In this document: in pieces, positions 26,055 through 35,212 of the stretch
Position numbering within the stretch: position 1 is the stretch's first letter
How the letters are laid out: each line of letters opens with the position of its first letter
Assembly (NCBI RefSeq): GCF_902506145.1
Contig: NZ_LR733519.1
Span: 372,001 to 436,000 of the forward strand
Length of the DNA: 64,000 nt
Direction of reading: 5' to 3'
From: Burkholderia sp. 8Y
Lineage (GTDB): Bacteria; Pseudomonadota; Gammaproteobacteria; Burkholderiales; Burkholderiaceae
Notes under the pieces: model-generated
Databases searched by the model: none
What the model was told of the DNA's origin: nothing
Seen by the model: the letters and a program-made list of their open reading frames with translations, nothing else
Program-made: the position numbers and the translations under genes

Positions 26055-26993
26055 ACCGGCTCCTTGAATTGAAGAAGCGTTGCAGTGTGTTCAAGTGATT
26101 GAAGCGGCGAATGGAGTCGTTCGCGCAGGAACGAAGCGGGGCGAGCGCGTGATTCCGGCCTGATACGTGCGAAGCGCCTTCAGGCTCGCCACAGCGTTTT
26201 CCAGCATTCCCCGATGGTCCGGCAGACGCAATCGCCTTTTCGAACCCTCAGACGCGAACAGGATACAGCCACGTTCAGCAGCGCGTTGTTGGCGCTCGGT
26301 GCGATCACGTGCGCCTCGATGCGTCGACGTCCTTATGCTTGAGGAAGCGCGCGATTTCGACCCGCATTATCGCGGGAATGTTTCTCACTCGGTGCGTGAA
26401 GCAAGGCCGCCTTCATGGCGGAATTGAGTCCGACGAACTGGGAGCAACTGTTCCGGATCAGGAAGGACAAGCCAGACCAACACGCTACGGAATGCATGAA
26501 AACTGCCGGTTCAAGTTCTACATGCTCGAGTGCCCTTCGGGTCTCTGAAACTAGAGCATCCGTGCATCGCATCACAACAGGCTACGCATAAGAACAATTG
26601 AGCGTTGAGTCGCCCGCACCGCGAAACGAACGAACGTCTGTACGCCACGATTCATGACACCAACGCGCGACCTTCCACGAAAAGAACGGGCTTGCAGCAT
26701 AGGACGTCAGCGCGGTCCAAAGAATTGACCAGCGCAACGCAACGCACAACACAGACGACTGCCTTTTGCTCGGTCGAGCGCAAGCCTGAATAAATTTGGC
26801 GTATGTCATTCAGACTTCTGTGCTATCAGAGTCATAAGGGCCCGACACGAAAGACCGGTAGCCGCGAAGTTACTGCGGGCTGTCGGAATCACGACTGTGT
26901 AGTGAGCCGGTTACAGGAATCAGGCAGCAGGTCGGCGGTACGTGGTAACGACCCGCCAATGGCGACACATGCAAGCTCCGGTAGGAGAATCCA
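26055..26993. other. About 0.94 kb without a recognisable gene
   Basis: Short frames of 60-86 codons exist on both strands, but none has a ribosome-binding site together with a protein-like composition. The region is less GC-rich than its neighbours around 26560-26800. No tRNA, IS end or strong hairpin was seen. It may be an eroded gene or an island boundary, but nothing in it can be named. Confidence 0.4.
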
Positions 26994-27374
26994 ATGCGCG
27001 TGCCTCTCGCTGTGTCTTTCTTCATCTTGTCGGTCGTGATTTCGGGCTGCAATACGCCGCCGATTCCGCCAGGCAAGTCAGTCGATATTCCCACCGCCAT
27101 GCAGCAGGTCCTCGCGGGGCTTTGCAGTTTCGAGAAGGACCAGGCAGCGCGAAAACAGGATTGGGGCGTCGCCATCGACTCGATCACGGTGGAACTCGAC
27201 TTGACGGTCGACGGTTCGAAAAATCCGCCAGTGGCTGTAGCGCCCGACATCCAGTTCATACCGACCGTCAGTTACGGTCAGATCATTACGGCGACCAAGG
27301 GAAGCCGGCTCATGCTCACGTTGAAGAAGACGGGCGGTGGCAAGGAATGCAACGGCCCCAAGGCGACTCAATAG
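26994..27374 (+). CDS. Putative lipoprotein
   Basis: A 126-residue protein with AGGAG 6 nt before the ATG and a lipoprotein signal (LAVSFFILSVVISGC, lipobox ISGC). The mature part has a helical segment (IPTAMQQVLAGLCSFEKDQ) followed by a long strand pair (SITVELDLTVDGSKN and KGSRLMLTLKKTGGG). The layout weakly resembles trypsin-co-occurring Trypco2-type domains, but this is not certain. It is followed 108 nt later by a periplasmic binding protein gene on the same strand. Confidence 0.65.
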   Translation: MRVPLAVSFFILSVVISGCNTPPIPPGKSVDIPTAMQQVLAGLCSFEKDQAARKQDWGVAIDSITVELDLTVDGSKNPPVAVAPDIQFIPTVSYGQIITATKGSRLMLTLKKTGGGKECNGPKATQ

Positions 27375-27482
27375 GAGATACACGCCCCGCATGACATCCC
27401 GGTCGTCGGCGCTGGCCTCGGAGTCGGACATCGATACGCAGCGGCGCTAGACGGTCACTGAACGCGCGAGAAGGACGGTCCC

Positions 27483-28520
27483 ATGACGGATGCGAGCCCG
27501 ATTGCCGGCGCACTGCTGCTGAGCCTGCTGCTTACCCTGGCATGCGCTCCCTCGACCTCGACGGCCGCCGATGGCGAAGTTCTGGCCAGCGTAAAAGCTC
27601 GCGGCATCGTGCGTTGCGGTGTCAGCGAGGGCATCGCGGGCTTCTCCGCGCAAGACGCCGCCGGGCAATGGACAGGACTCGACGTCGACTTTTGCCGAGC
27701 GTTGGCGGCCGCCGCACTCGGCGACAGCCGCAAGGTGACGTTCGTGCCACTCAGGACATCAGAGCGATTTCCCGCGCTGGAAATACGACGGATCGACGTT
27801 CTCGCCCGCAACACCACGTGGACCTTGCTGCGCGAGGGCGCACTCAAGGTCCAGTTCGCGGGCGTGCTCTTCTACGACACGCAGGCTTTCATGGTTCCCG
27901 CCGCGAGTGCGCAACAATCGGCCGGCTCGCTCAAAGGCGCCACGGTGTGCGTACAGAAAGACACGTCCACACTCGACCATCTGATTGCCTATTCGGAGGC
28001 GAGCGGCGCACGCATCAAGCCGCTCGTGGCGGATTCGGCTACCGAGGCAAGCCGCGCATTCTTCGCGGGACAGTGTGCCGCCTACACGGCGGACGCGTCG
28101 ACGCTCCATGCATTACGTCTTCGCGCGCCGGGCGGTGTCGAGGCTTTCACGATTCTTCCCGCACGTATTTCGAAGGAACCGCTCGGACCTGCCGTGCGCG
28201 GTGGCGATGAACGCTGGCTGACGTTGGTCCGCTGGGTATTGCTGACGCTGATCGCTGCAGAAGAAATCGGCGTCACGCGCGAGAACCTCGACATGCGCTT
28301 GCGCGATCCATCGGTCTATCGCGCGCTCGTGCCGGACGATGCCGTCACCCGCACGCTTGGCGTCGAGCGCGGATGGACACTGCGCGCTTTAAGGAGCGCG
28401 GGCAACTATGGACAGCTATTCGACCGTAACGTGGGCGCGCACAGTCCTCTCGGGCTCGCGCGCGGAATGAACGACTTGTGGACCCGTGGCGGCCTGATGT
28501 ACGCACCGCCTATTCGTTGA
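27483..28520 (+). CDS. Periplasmic amino-acid-binding protein (AapJ-like)
   Basis: A 345-residue family 3 solute-binding protein. It has a signal peptide (GALLLSLLLTLACAPSTSTAA) and then VKARGIVRCGVSEGIAGFSAQDAAGQWTGLDVDFCRALAAAALGD, the standard pattern of general L-amino-acid receptors such as AapJ. The C-terminal NYGQLFDRNVGAHSPLGLARGMNDLW block is diagnostic of that group. The usual AapQMP permease and ATPase genes are not next to it. The next gene, 33 nt later, is an unrelated anion permease, so it may serve a transporter elsewhere or a sensing role. Confidence 0.85.
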   Translation: MTDASPIAGALLLSLLLTLACAPSTSTAADGEVLASVKARGIVRCGVSEGIAGFSAQDAAGQWTGLDVDFCRALAAAALGDSRKVTFVPLRTSERFPALEIRRIDVLARNTTWTLLREGALKVQFAGVLFYDTQAFMVPAASAQQSAGSLKGATVCVQKDTSTLDHLIAYSEASGARIKPLVADSATEASRAFFAGQCAAYTADASTLHALRLRAPGGVEAFTILPARISKEPLGPAVRGGDERWLTLVRWVLLTLIAAEEIGVTRENLDMRLRDPSVYRALVPDDAVTRTLGVERGWTLRALRSAGNYGQLFDRNVGAHSPLGLARGMNDLWTRGGLMYAPPIR

Positions 28521-28553
28521 AACGTTGAAGCGTTAAACCGAGCGAGGGCTCGC

Positions 28554-29894
28554 ATGAGCGCAACGCAGGTCTATATCGTCGTAGGCGTGTTCGCGACAGT
28601 CATTCTCGCGATCGCCTTCAACGTGGTCGACATGGCCGTGGCGGCGCTCGGCGGCATGTGCGTTCTGATCGTGCTCGATATCCTCGACGAAGACGATCTT
28701 CTCGCTGCCGCGCGAATCGCCGCCGGTCCAATCAGCCTGCTGTTTGGCGGCATGGTCGTGGCGCGCATCCTCTCGACCACGGGCGTCTTCGACCTGATCG
28801 GCGACGCATACCTGCGAGCAACGGGCGGCAGCGGCAGACGCTTTCTTCTTTTGCTGCTCGTCATTGTGGCGCCTCTATGCGCTTTGCTGCCGAACGCCAC
28901 AACCGTGATTCTGCTTGCGCCCATCATCATTCGCGTGGCGGTGGCGCTCGAACTGGACATCGTTCAACCGATGATCCTGACTGCCATCGTGAGCAATGCA
29001 GCCGGACTTCTGACGCTGGTCGGCGATCCGGCGACGTTTCTCGTCGGCAGTTCCATCGGTATGACGTTTGGCGAATATCTGAGGCGTGTGAGTCTCGGCG
29101 GGCTGCTGGCGCTCGCTGCCGTGTTGCCGCTGTTGCCGCTTCTGATGCGCGACATCTGGCGCGTCCGGCGAACGCTGCCGCCTTCCGAGCATCGCGCGCG
29201 CATCACGCGGCCCGTGTACGCCGCGCTATCGCTGGCAGTGCTGGCCGCGATGATGGTGCTGTTCGTCTTCGGCGAAAATCTGCCGACTCGGATCGTTCCG
29301 CCTGTCGTCGCGCTGATCGCGGGTGCGCTCGCGCTTCTCGTTGGATTCGGCGCCAAGATCGAGCCGACCGACAGTGTCCTGCGCGACGTCGACTGGAAGA
29401 CGCTGCTCTTTCTCGCCTGCATTTTCTGTCTGGTTCAGGCGATGACGAAGACGGGCCTTCTTCAGTTGATGTCGCTCAGGCTTTACGACGCGTTCGGCAC
29501 GCGGCTCGCGCTCGTCGCGCTCGCCATGATCGCGGGGATCGGCGCGCTATCGTCGCTGCTCGCCAACGTGCCGGTCGCGGCGGCCTCCATCGTGATGGTG
29601 AAGGGCTATCTGGTGGCGGCGCAGTTCGTGCCTGAGGTCGCGCTATCGGACCAGTTCACGCAGTGGCCTGCTGTCACGATCCCGGTGTTCGTTGGCATGA
29701 TGTTCGGTGCCACGCTTGGCGGCAATGCCACGCTTGTCGGCTCGGCGGCGAACATCGTCGCAGCGGGTATTTGCGCCCGCGAAGGGCGGACCATCACGTT
29801 TGCGCGGTTCCTGCGTTACGGCTTGCCTGTCACCGTCGCGCAACTCGCGGCCTCGGCGGTGTATGTGCTCGTGCTGACGCACTTCTTGCGGTGA
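28554..29894 (+). CDS. SLC13/ArsB-type anion or cation permease (CitMHS-like)
   Basis: A 446-residue inner-membrane protein with about 11-12 segments and two inverted halves, as in the ion transporter superfamily. The signature loops are PNATTVILLAPI (about 120-135) and ANVPVAAASIVMVKG plus GATLGGNATLVGSAANIVAAG near the end. Family members move dicarboxylates, arsenite or Na+; the substrate cannot be told. It follows the AapJ-like gene by 33 nt and is probably co-transcribed. Confidence 0.8.
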   Translation: MSATQVYIVVGVFATVILAIAFNVVDMAVAALGGMCVLIVLDILDEDDLLAAARIAAGPISLLFGGMVVARILSTTGVFDLIGDAYLRATGGSGRRFLLLLLVIVAPLCALLPNATTVILLAPIIIRVAVALELDIVQPMILTAIVSNAAGLLTLVGDPATFLVGSSIGMTFGEYLRRVSLGGLLALAAVLPLLPLLMRDIWRVRRTLPPSEHRARITRPVYAALSLAVLAAMMVLFVFGENLPTRIVPPVVALIAGALALLVGFGAKIEPTDSVLRDVDWKTLLFLACIFCLVQAMTKTGLLQLMSLRLYDAFGTRLALVALAMIAGIGALSSLLANVPVAAASIVMVKGYLVAAQFVPEVALSDQFTQWPAVTIPVFVGMMFGATLGGNATLVGSAANIVAAGICAREGRTITFARFLRYGLPVTVAQLAASAVYVLVLTHFLR

Positions 29895-30132
29895 CGTGGG
29901 CGGCATGCTCGCTTCGATGACGGCCGATGCCCCCGCGCTCACAACAGTCATTGCCGATGAAGTTCGTAAAACTAATCGACGCGGAAGTCCATAATGAAGC
30001 ATGCAGCCGTCGTCGGCTCAAATCCGTGACGACGATCTGCGAAACGACGCTCAAGAGCGTCACGCAGTTTGAAACGAACGTGCCGCTTTGGGAAGTGTTC
30101 GGTGCGTCATCATTCATGCGAGGAGATAACCG

Positions 30133-31272
30133 ATGCTGCGCACACCGGTCGTTCACCGAACGCTATCCCGGGAACTGCTCGACGTTCTGATTCGGGCAGG
30201 TCTCATCACTGTCCTTGTCGTGTTCTGCTTCCGCATTGTCGTCCCGTTTCTCGATCTCATTGTCTGGGCGCTGATTCTGGCCATCACGCTGTATCCGTTG
30301 CAACTGCTGTTGCGCAAGCCGCTCGGCAACAGGGACGGCCTCACGGCTACGCTCATCATTCTCGTCGCATTCGGCGTCATTCTCGTGCCGACGTATCTGC
30401 TGGGCGTCGCCATCGTCGATTCCATCGAGCATGCGATGACGCTGGTCAGAAGCGGCAGCTTTCGCATTCCCCCGCCGGCCGAGTCGGTTGCAGGCTGGCC
30501 GCTGATCGGCCAGCGCGTGTTCGACTTCTGGCAGCAAGCCGCGACAGATTTGACCGGTCTCGCGCAGCGGTTCTCGCCGCAACTGAAGCAAGCGGGCCTT
30601 GCGTTGCTCGGCACCGTGACCGGTCTGGGCGCCGGACTGCTTGTCTTCTTCGTCGCGCTGATCGTCGCGGGCATTCTGATGGCATATGGCGAAAGCGGGT
30701 ACCGTAGCGCGCTGGAAATTGCATCGCGCATATCCGGCCCGGAGCGCGGAGTGCAGATCACCGATCTCTGCACCGCGACCATCCGCGCGGTCGCACAGGG
30801 CGTGGTCGGCATCGCGTTCATTCAGATGCTATTGATCGGCGGCGGGTTCGTCGTGATGGGCATACCGGCGGCGGGTTTGCTCGCGCTCGCGGTGCTTCTC
30901 GTCGGCATCATGCAATTGCCCGCGACGCTGATCACGCTGCCCGTGATCGCATTCGTCATGCTGACGAGAGGTGTGGGCGCCGCCACGATCGCGTTCTCGG
31001 CCTATGTGTTCGTCGCGGGTCTCGCCGATAACGTGCTCAAGCCCTTGTTGCTGGGACGCGGCGTCGCCGTGCCGATGCCCGTGGTGCTGATCGGCGCGCT
31101 CGGCGGCATGGTGACGGGCGGCGTCATCGGGCTTTTCATCGGGCCTGTCTTGCTTGCCGTCGGATACGAACTGTTCTGGAGATGGGTAAGAGACCAGCCG
31201 CAAGCCGAACGGACGGACCGGCTCGAGCAGGCCGAAGTGACCGAACCTATCAGCGTGCAGAAGCATTCCTGA
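30133..31272 (+). CDS. AI-2E family transporter (YdiK/PerM type)
   Basis: A 379-residue membrane protein with AGGAG upstream of the ATG. It has two N-terminal segments, a hydrophilic region (about 105-160), and five or six C-terminal segments with the family blocks GVVGIAFIQMLLIGGGF and DNVLKPLLLGRG. Despite the family name, few members transport AI-2; many are linked to ion or stress tolerance. The gap 29895-30132 before it holds no supported gene. Confidence 0.85.
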   Translation: MLRTPVVHRTLSRELLDVLIRAGLITVLVVFCFRIVVPFLDLIVWALILAITLYPLQLLLRKPLGNRDGLTATLIILVAFGVILVPTYLLGVAIVDSIEHAMTLVRSGSFRIPPPAESVAGWPLIGQRVFDFWQQAATDLTGLAQRFSPQLKQAGLALLGTVTGLGAGLLVFFVALIVAGILMAYGESGYRSALEIASRISGPERGVQITDLCTATIRAVAQGVVGIAFIQMLLIGGGFVVMGIPAAGLLALAVLLVGIMQLPATLITLPVIAFVMLTRGVGAATIAFSAYVFVAGLADNVLKPLLLGRGVAVPMPVVLIGALGGMVTGGVIGLFIGPVLLAVGYELFWRWVRDQPQAERTDRLEQAEVTEPISVQKHS

Positions 31273-31444
31273 TGCTTCGGGACTTCTTGTCGATCAGGCG
31301 TGGCTCGTACATGTGACGGTCGTCGTTGGTCAAGCGACCGCGAGCGTCGTCGCGCCGAGTTCGCGAAACGCTTTTGCGCATCCATATGGGATCGAACGTG
31401 CGTTTTCATTGGTCTCCGATGCCACCGGCATCACCGCATGTGCT

Positions 31445-32659
31445 TCAGGCAGGCAGAGGCGCGGTGTCACCGGATGACGCCGTTGCGTTGATGGCCGCGA
31501 GGGTATGCTGGCCGATCATGAGTTCTTCGTCGGTCGGTATCACCCAGACCGACGCCTTGCTCGACGCCGTGCTGATGCAGGGTCCGCCCGAGACGTTTGC
31601 GGCATGATCGAGTTCCATTCCGAGCCACGCGGCATCGCGCACGACGCGCTCGCGGATGATGCTGGCGTTCTCGCCCACGCCGGCCGTGAAAACGAGTGCG
31701 TCGATGCCCTGCATCGCGGCTACGAGAGAGCCGAGTTCGCGAGCGATGCGGTACGTGTGGAGGTCGATGGCGAAGCGTGCGCGCGGCGCCTCGCTTGCGA
31801 GCAGTGCGCGCATGTCGCTCGAAATGCCCGATACGCCGAGCAGACCCGATTGCCGGTAGATCAGATCTTCGATGTCCTGCTTCTCCATCTCCAGTGCGGA
31901 CATCAGGTAGAGGATCACGCCGGGGTCGAGATTGCCGCAACGCGTGCCCATCGGCAGGCCGTCGACAGCGGTGAAACCCATCGTGCTCGCGATGCTCTTG
32001 CCGCCTACCATCGCGCACATGCTCGCGCCGTTGCCCAGATGCGCAACGACCGTGCGGCCCGTTGCTGCGGCGGGCGCCATGCGCGGCAGCACGCTTGCGA
32101 TGTACTCGTACGACAGACCGTGAAAGCCATAACGGCGCACGCCCTTCTCCGCGATGAAGGCCGGCAGTGCGTAGGCTTGCGCGACTTCCGGCGCCGAGCG
32201 ATGAAACGCCGTATCGAAGCAGGCCACTTGCGGCAACTCCGGGCGAGTTCGCGCGATGATGCGGATCGGACTCAGGTTGTGCGGTTGATGCAACGGAGCA
32301 AGCGGCACCAGTGCTTCCAATTCGTCGAGCACCGCTTGCGTCACTCGCACCGGCCCGGCGTACGTCTGACCGCCATGCACGACACGATGACCCACGGCGA
32401 TAAGCCGATGCCCTTCACCGTGATTGCGCAGAAAAGCGCCGATGTGCTCGATCGCGCCCTCGTGATCGAGGCCAGTATGGGCGCCCATGTCGTCGCTCGT
32501 CTTGTTGCCGGCGCTGTCGACGGCGCTAAAGCGTGGCGCCGTGCCGAGTCCGTCGACCTGTCCGCGCAATACGAGATGCATCGTCGTACCGTCCACGCCG
32601 AAGGCGCGGAACTTGATGCTCGACGACCCCGCGTTCAAGACCAGAATGACGTCAGCCAT
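31445..32659 (-). CDS. ackA: Acetate kinase
   Basis: A 404-residue acetokinase. It contains the phosphate-binding LVLNAGSSSIKF at the N-terminus, VGHRVVHGG, the active-site CFDTAFH, the adenosine loop AHLGNGASMCA and the C-terminal GVGENASIIRERV. It interconverts acetyl phosphate and acetate with ATP formation. It begins 4 nt after the phosphotransacetylase gene, so the two form one unit converting acetyl-CoA and acetate. Confidence 0.95.
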   Translation of the reverse strand: MADVILVLNAGSSSIKFRAFGVDGTTMHLVLRGQVDGLGTAPRFSAVDSAGNKTSDDMGAHTGLDHEGAIEHIGAFLRNHGEGHRLIAVGHRVVHGGQTYAGPVRVTQAVLDELEALVPLAPLHQPHNLSPIRIIARTRPELPQVACFDTAFHRSAPEVAQAYALPAFIAEKGVRRYGFHGLSYEYIASVLPRMAPAAATGRTVVAHLGNGASMCAMVGGKSIASTMGFTAVDGLPMGTRCGNLDPGVILYLMSALEMEKQDIEDLIYRQSGLLGVSGISSDMRALLASEAPRARFAIDLHTYRIARELGSLVAAMQGIDALVFTAGVGENASIIRERVVRDAAWLGMELDHAANVSGGPCISTASSKASVWVIPTDEELMIGQHTLAAINATASSGDTAPLPA

Positions 32660-32663
32660 GGCG

Positions 32664-33602
32664 CTACCTCAACACGTTATTGCGCTTGCGGATTGCTTCT
32701 GCCACCAGAACGGCTACCGCGCATGAAGCGAGGCGCGTCAGCAGGGCGTCGGCGCGGCTCGTCAGGATGATCGGCACGCGTGCGCCGAGCACGATACCCG
32801 CCGCGTCCGCGTGGGCCAGAAACGACAGACTCTTCGCGAGCATGTTGCCCGCTTCGAGGTTGGGGACCATCAGCACGTTGGCGCGCCCGGCCACCTGCGA
32901 ATCGATTTGCTTGATGCGCGCGGCTTCGAGATTGATCGCGTTGTCCAGCGCAAGAGGACCGTCTACCAACGCTCCCGTTACCTGGTGCCTGTCGACCATC
33001 TTGCACAGCGCGGCGGCTTCTATCGTCGAAGGCACTTTCGGATTCACGGTCTCCATCGCCGACAGAATTGCGACGCGGACTTGTTCGAAGTGCAGCGCGT
33101 GACCCAGATCGATTGCGTTTTGCAGGATGTCCATCTTCACGTCGAGCGACGGCGCGATATTGATTGCAGCGTCGGTGACGATCAGCGCATGCTCGGTCTG
33201 CGGCACATCCATGACGAAACAGTGGCTGATGCGCCGTTCGGTGCGCAAACCCGACTCGCGGTTGACGACCGCGCTCATCAGTTCGTCGGTATGCAGGCTG
33301 CCTTTCATCAGAGCTTCGGCCTTGCCTTCCCGCACGAGCTGCACGGCGGCTATTGCGGCGGCGTGACTGTGCGCGGCATCGACGAGCGGATAGTCGGCAA
33401 TGGGCACGCCTGCTTGCTCGGCCGATGCTTCGATGCGGTCTTTCGGACCCACCAGTATTGGTGCAATCAGCCCCATGCGCGCCGCTTCCACAGCGCCCTG
33501 GATCGAAGTCGAATCGCACGGATGCGCGACCGCCGTTTGCATCGGAGGCAAGCCCTTGCAGAACTCGATCAGCCGTTGATACTTCGCGTGTTTGTTTTCC
33601 AT
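32664..33602 (-). CDS. Phosphate acetyl/butyryltransferase
   Basis: From ATG 33602 (GGGAG upstream) the 312-residue product is a PTA_PTB-domain protein: LVGPKDRIEASAEQAGV, EALMKGSLHTDELMSAVVNRESGLR and VVAGRANVLMVPNLEAGNMLAKSL match the short phosphotransacetylase form that lacks the DRTGG domain. It transfers acetyl (or butyryl) groups between CoA and phosphate. It is coupled to ackA. Upstream on the same strand is the remnant of a DUF3141 gene, which in related genomes usually stands intact beside this pair. Confidence 0.9.
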   Translation of the reverse strand: MENKHAKYQRLIEFCKGLPPMQTAVAHPCDSTSIQGAVEAARMGLIAPILVGPKDRIEASAEQAGVPIADYPLVDAAHSHAAAIAAVQLVREGKAEALMKGSLHTDELMSAVVNRESGLRTERRISHCFVMDVPQTEHALIVTDAAINIAPSLDVKMDILQNAIDLGHALHFEQVRVAILSAMETVNPKVPSTIEAAALCKMVDRHQVTGALVDGPLALDNAINLEAARIKQIDSQVAGRANVLMVPNLEAGNMLAKSLSFLAHADAAGIVLGARVPIILTSRADALLTRLASCAVAVLVAEAIRKRNNVLR

Positions 33603-33641
33603 CGTGACTCCCATCGAGAAGACGAGCGTAGTCGATATTTG

Positions 33642-34115
33642 TCAAACCATGGCCATGCCAGCGAAGCGGCGATGCGGCTGCGCGTGGGCTTCGCCGTGAG
33701 GATCTCGCGGGTGCGATCGAGTGTGGCCCGCTGCGCTTGTGTCGGGCTGTGCGTTCTTCAGAAGCGCGTAATTAACTGGCCTTTCGAACTTGCGGCCTTT
33801 AAGGACGAACGCGTAGTCGAGGTGCAGCATCGGTTTCGGTTCATGCCGGCTTCTTTCGTAGAATGCGGTGCCGCGCGTGCGCAGCGTATCCCGGAAGATG
33901 ATCGAACGCTGAAACGTGTTTAGTCCGCAGGACCAGGTGTCCAAGAGAGTCGGAACATGCGGGTTCATTTCGGGCGCGGCGCAACTGCTTTTGCCGAGTG
34001 CAGCCTGCTTCCCATCGGTCAAATGCTCCTGCGCCCTTTCGATATGTCTGTTCGAGATGCGCGCAAGCTTCGCGTCGATCTTCCGTCTGCGCGACGACGC
34101 GTTTGCTGCGTCCAT
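33642..34115 (-). pseudogene. N-terminal remnant of a DUF3141 (PHA-synthase-like hydrolase) gene
   Basis: From ATG 34115 the frame encodes about 135 residues like the N-terminus of DUF3141 proteins, with the landmarks LLDTWSCGLNTFQRSIIFRDTLR and LHLDYAFVLKGRKFERPVNYALL. Normal family members have some 700 or more residues with an alpha/beta-hydrolase core. Here the family sequence stops after NYALLK and about 35 unrelated residues (NAQPDTSAAGHTRSH onward) run to a stop 39 nt before the pta start. The catalytic domain is absent, so the gene looks deleted internally. The upstream pta-ackA pair remains intact. Confidence 0.7.
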
Positions 34116-34496
34116 GGCGTGAACCTCGCGATAAGAGGGGGGCCGAAAGTCTGTCATTTCCTGTCTGTTGCATATATACCTTTTTCCGAACTCAGCAAAG
34201 AAGAAATGCGCTCGGATTTACTCGTCGGTCCAATGGTCTCTATTAGTGCATCGCTGGTTGATTGGCAAGTCGTTACCTCGGCTCGTCAGCCCCGTTGTCC
34301 CGAGGGATGGGTAACACAGTCACCCTCGTCGCTAACCTACACTTCCTAGAAGCGCGATAACGTGCGCGCGGCGCCTAAGCGTGCTTTTCTCGCCTGAACG
34401 CAGCCGCGCCCCGGAACGCATCTTGCTCGGTTCGTGTGCCTTATGTTGATGCGGTAGCGTAAGCGCAATTCATGAGGCTTCACAGGAGAAAGCGAG
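34116..34496. other. Intergenic region between DUF3141 remnant and DUF4142 gene
   Basis: About 380 bp of divergent upstream region with lower GC content around 34160-34200 (TTGCATATATACC). It should contain promoters for both directions, but no convincing -35/-10 pair, hairpin or gene could be assigned. Confidence 0.35.
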
Positions 34497-35039
34497 ATGC
34501 GCCGAAACATTACCCGCGCCAGCAGGCACCATATCTACAACGTCTTTCGCGCAACGATATTTGCATTGATCGCAGCGTCGGCTCCGCTGTCACAAGCGGC
34601 GACCAGCGACAACGCCGAGAGGTTTCTCGGCGATGCGCTGCAGGATGGCCGCGCGGAAATAGAGACTTGCCAGCTTGCGCTGAAAACCTCGCATGATGCA
34701 GCGGTGCAGGCGTTCGCCAAACGCATGATTCAGGATCATCAGGCGATGGATGACCGCATCGTCGCTCTGGCGAAACAGAAAGGTTACCGCTTGCCCGACA
34801 AACTCACTGTTACTCAGCGCGCGACTTACATCGCGCTCAAGCCTCTGAGCGGCCATGCGTTCGACAGCATGTTCATGAAGCACAATGTCTCCGACCACGA
34901 GTCCGATATCAAGGTCTTCAGCGATCAGGCGGTTCATGCGAGCGATGAAGACGTGCGGGCGCTTGCCGGCGACGGAGTCGCGACTTTGCGCGAACACCTT
35001 CAGCTTGCGAAGCAAACGGACGCTGCAATCAAGAAGTGA
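34497..35039 (+). CDS. DUF4142 periplasmic protein
   Basis: A 180-residue protein with AGGAG 8 nt before the ATG and a signal peptide ending SQA. The mature part is an all-helical DUF4142 domain (ferritin-like bundle), with the hallmarks DGRAEIETCQLALKTSHDAAVQAFAKRMIQDH and HNVSDHESDIKVF. Such proteins are frequent in Burkholderiaceae, often stress- or envelope-related, and have no known enzymatic role. It is followed by a cluster of inverted repeats before deoC. Confidence 0.85.
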   Translation: MRRNITRASRHHIYNVFRATIFALIAASAPLSQAATSDNAERFLGDALQDGRAEIETCQLALKTSHDAAVQAFAKRMIQDHQAMDDRIVALAKQKGYRLPDKLTVTQRATYIALKPLSGHAFDSMFMKHNVSDHESDIKVFSDQAVHASDEDVRALAGDGVATLREHLQLAKQTDAAIKK

Positions 35040-35107
35040 ATGCCCTCGCATCTCACGGGACTGCTTCAAAGCACATTGAACGACGAGGGCATCAATAGAC
35101 GTCCCGT
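35040..35107. repeat. Two interleaved inverted repeats downstream of the DUF4142 gene
   Basis: Arm A, ATGCCCTCG (35040-35048), pairs with CGAGGGCAT (35084-35092). Arm B, ACGGGAC (35055-35061), pairs with GTCCCGT (35101-35107). The order A-B-A'-B' allows either a pseudoknot or two mutually compatible stems. It may end transcription of the DUF4142 gene or structure the leader before deoC. Confidence 0.4.
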
Positions 35108-35123
35108 CTCCGCACTTTCCCTA

Positions 35124-35152
35124 TGTTACGATCGTAACAACGATGCTATAAA
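35124..35152 (+). promoter_or_regulatory. Promoter and palindromic operator of the deoC operon
   Basis: The palindrome GTTACGATCGTAAC (35125-35138) is followed by AACG and then a -10-like TATAAA (35147-35152), with the palindrome covering the -35 position. An 18-nt stretch here (35125-35142) matches 14 of 18 bases with one in front of the DeoR-family gene that closes the operon (45704-45721, minus strand). The shared consensus is GTTAnnATCnTAnCAACG. It is inferred to be that repressor's binding site. Confidence 0.65.
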
Positions 35153-35212
35153 CTGAGATCAACTTATCACAAAGCTGTTGTGCGTCGCGCAAGAGCACAG
35201 CCAAACGATCTC

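Noticed and set aside
29927..30190. 87-codon plus-strand frame before the AI-2E gene
   Set aside because: It overlaps the AI-2E start, lacks a ribosome-binding site and ends in unlikely sequence.
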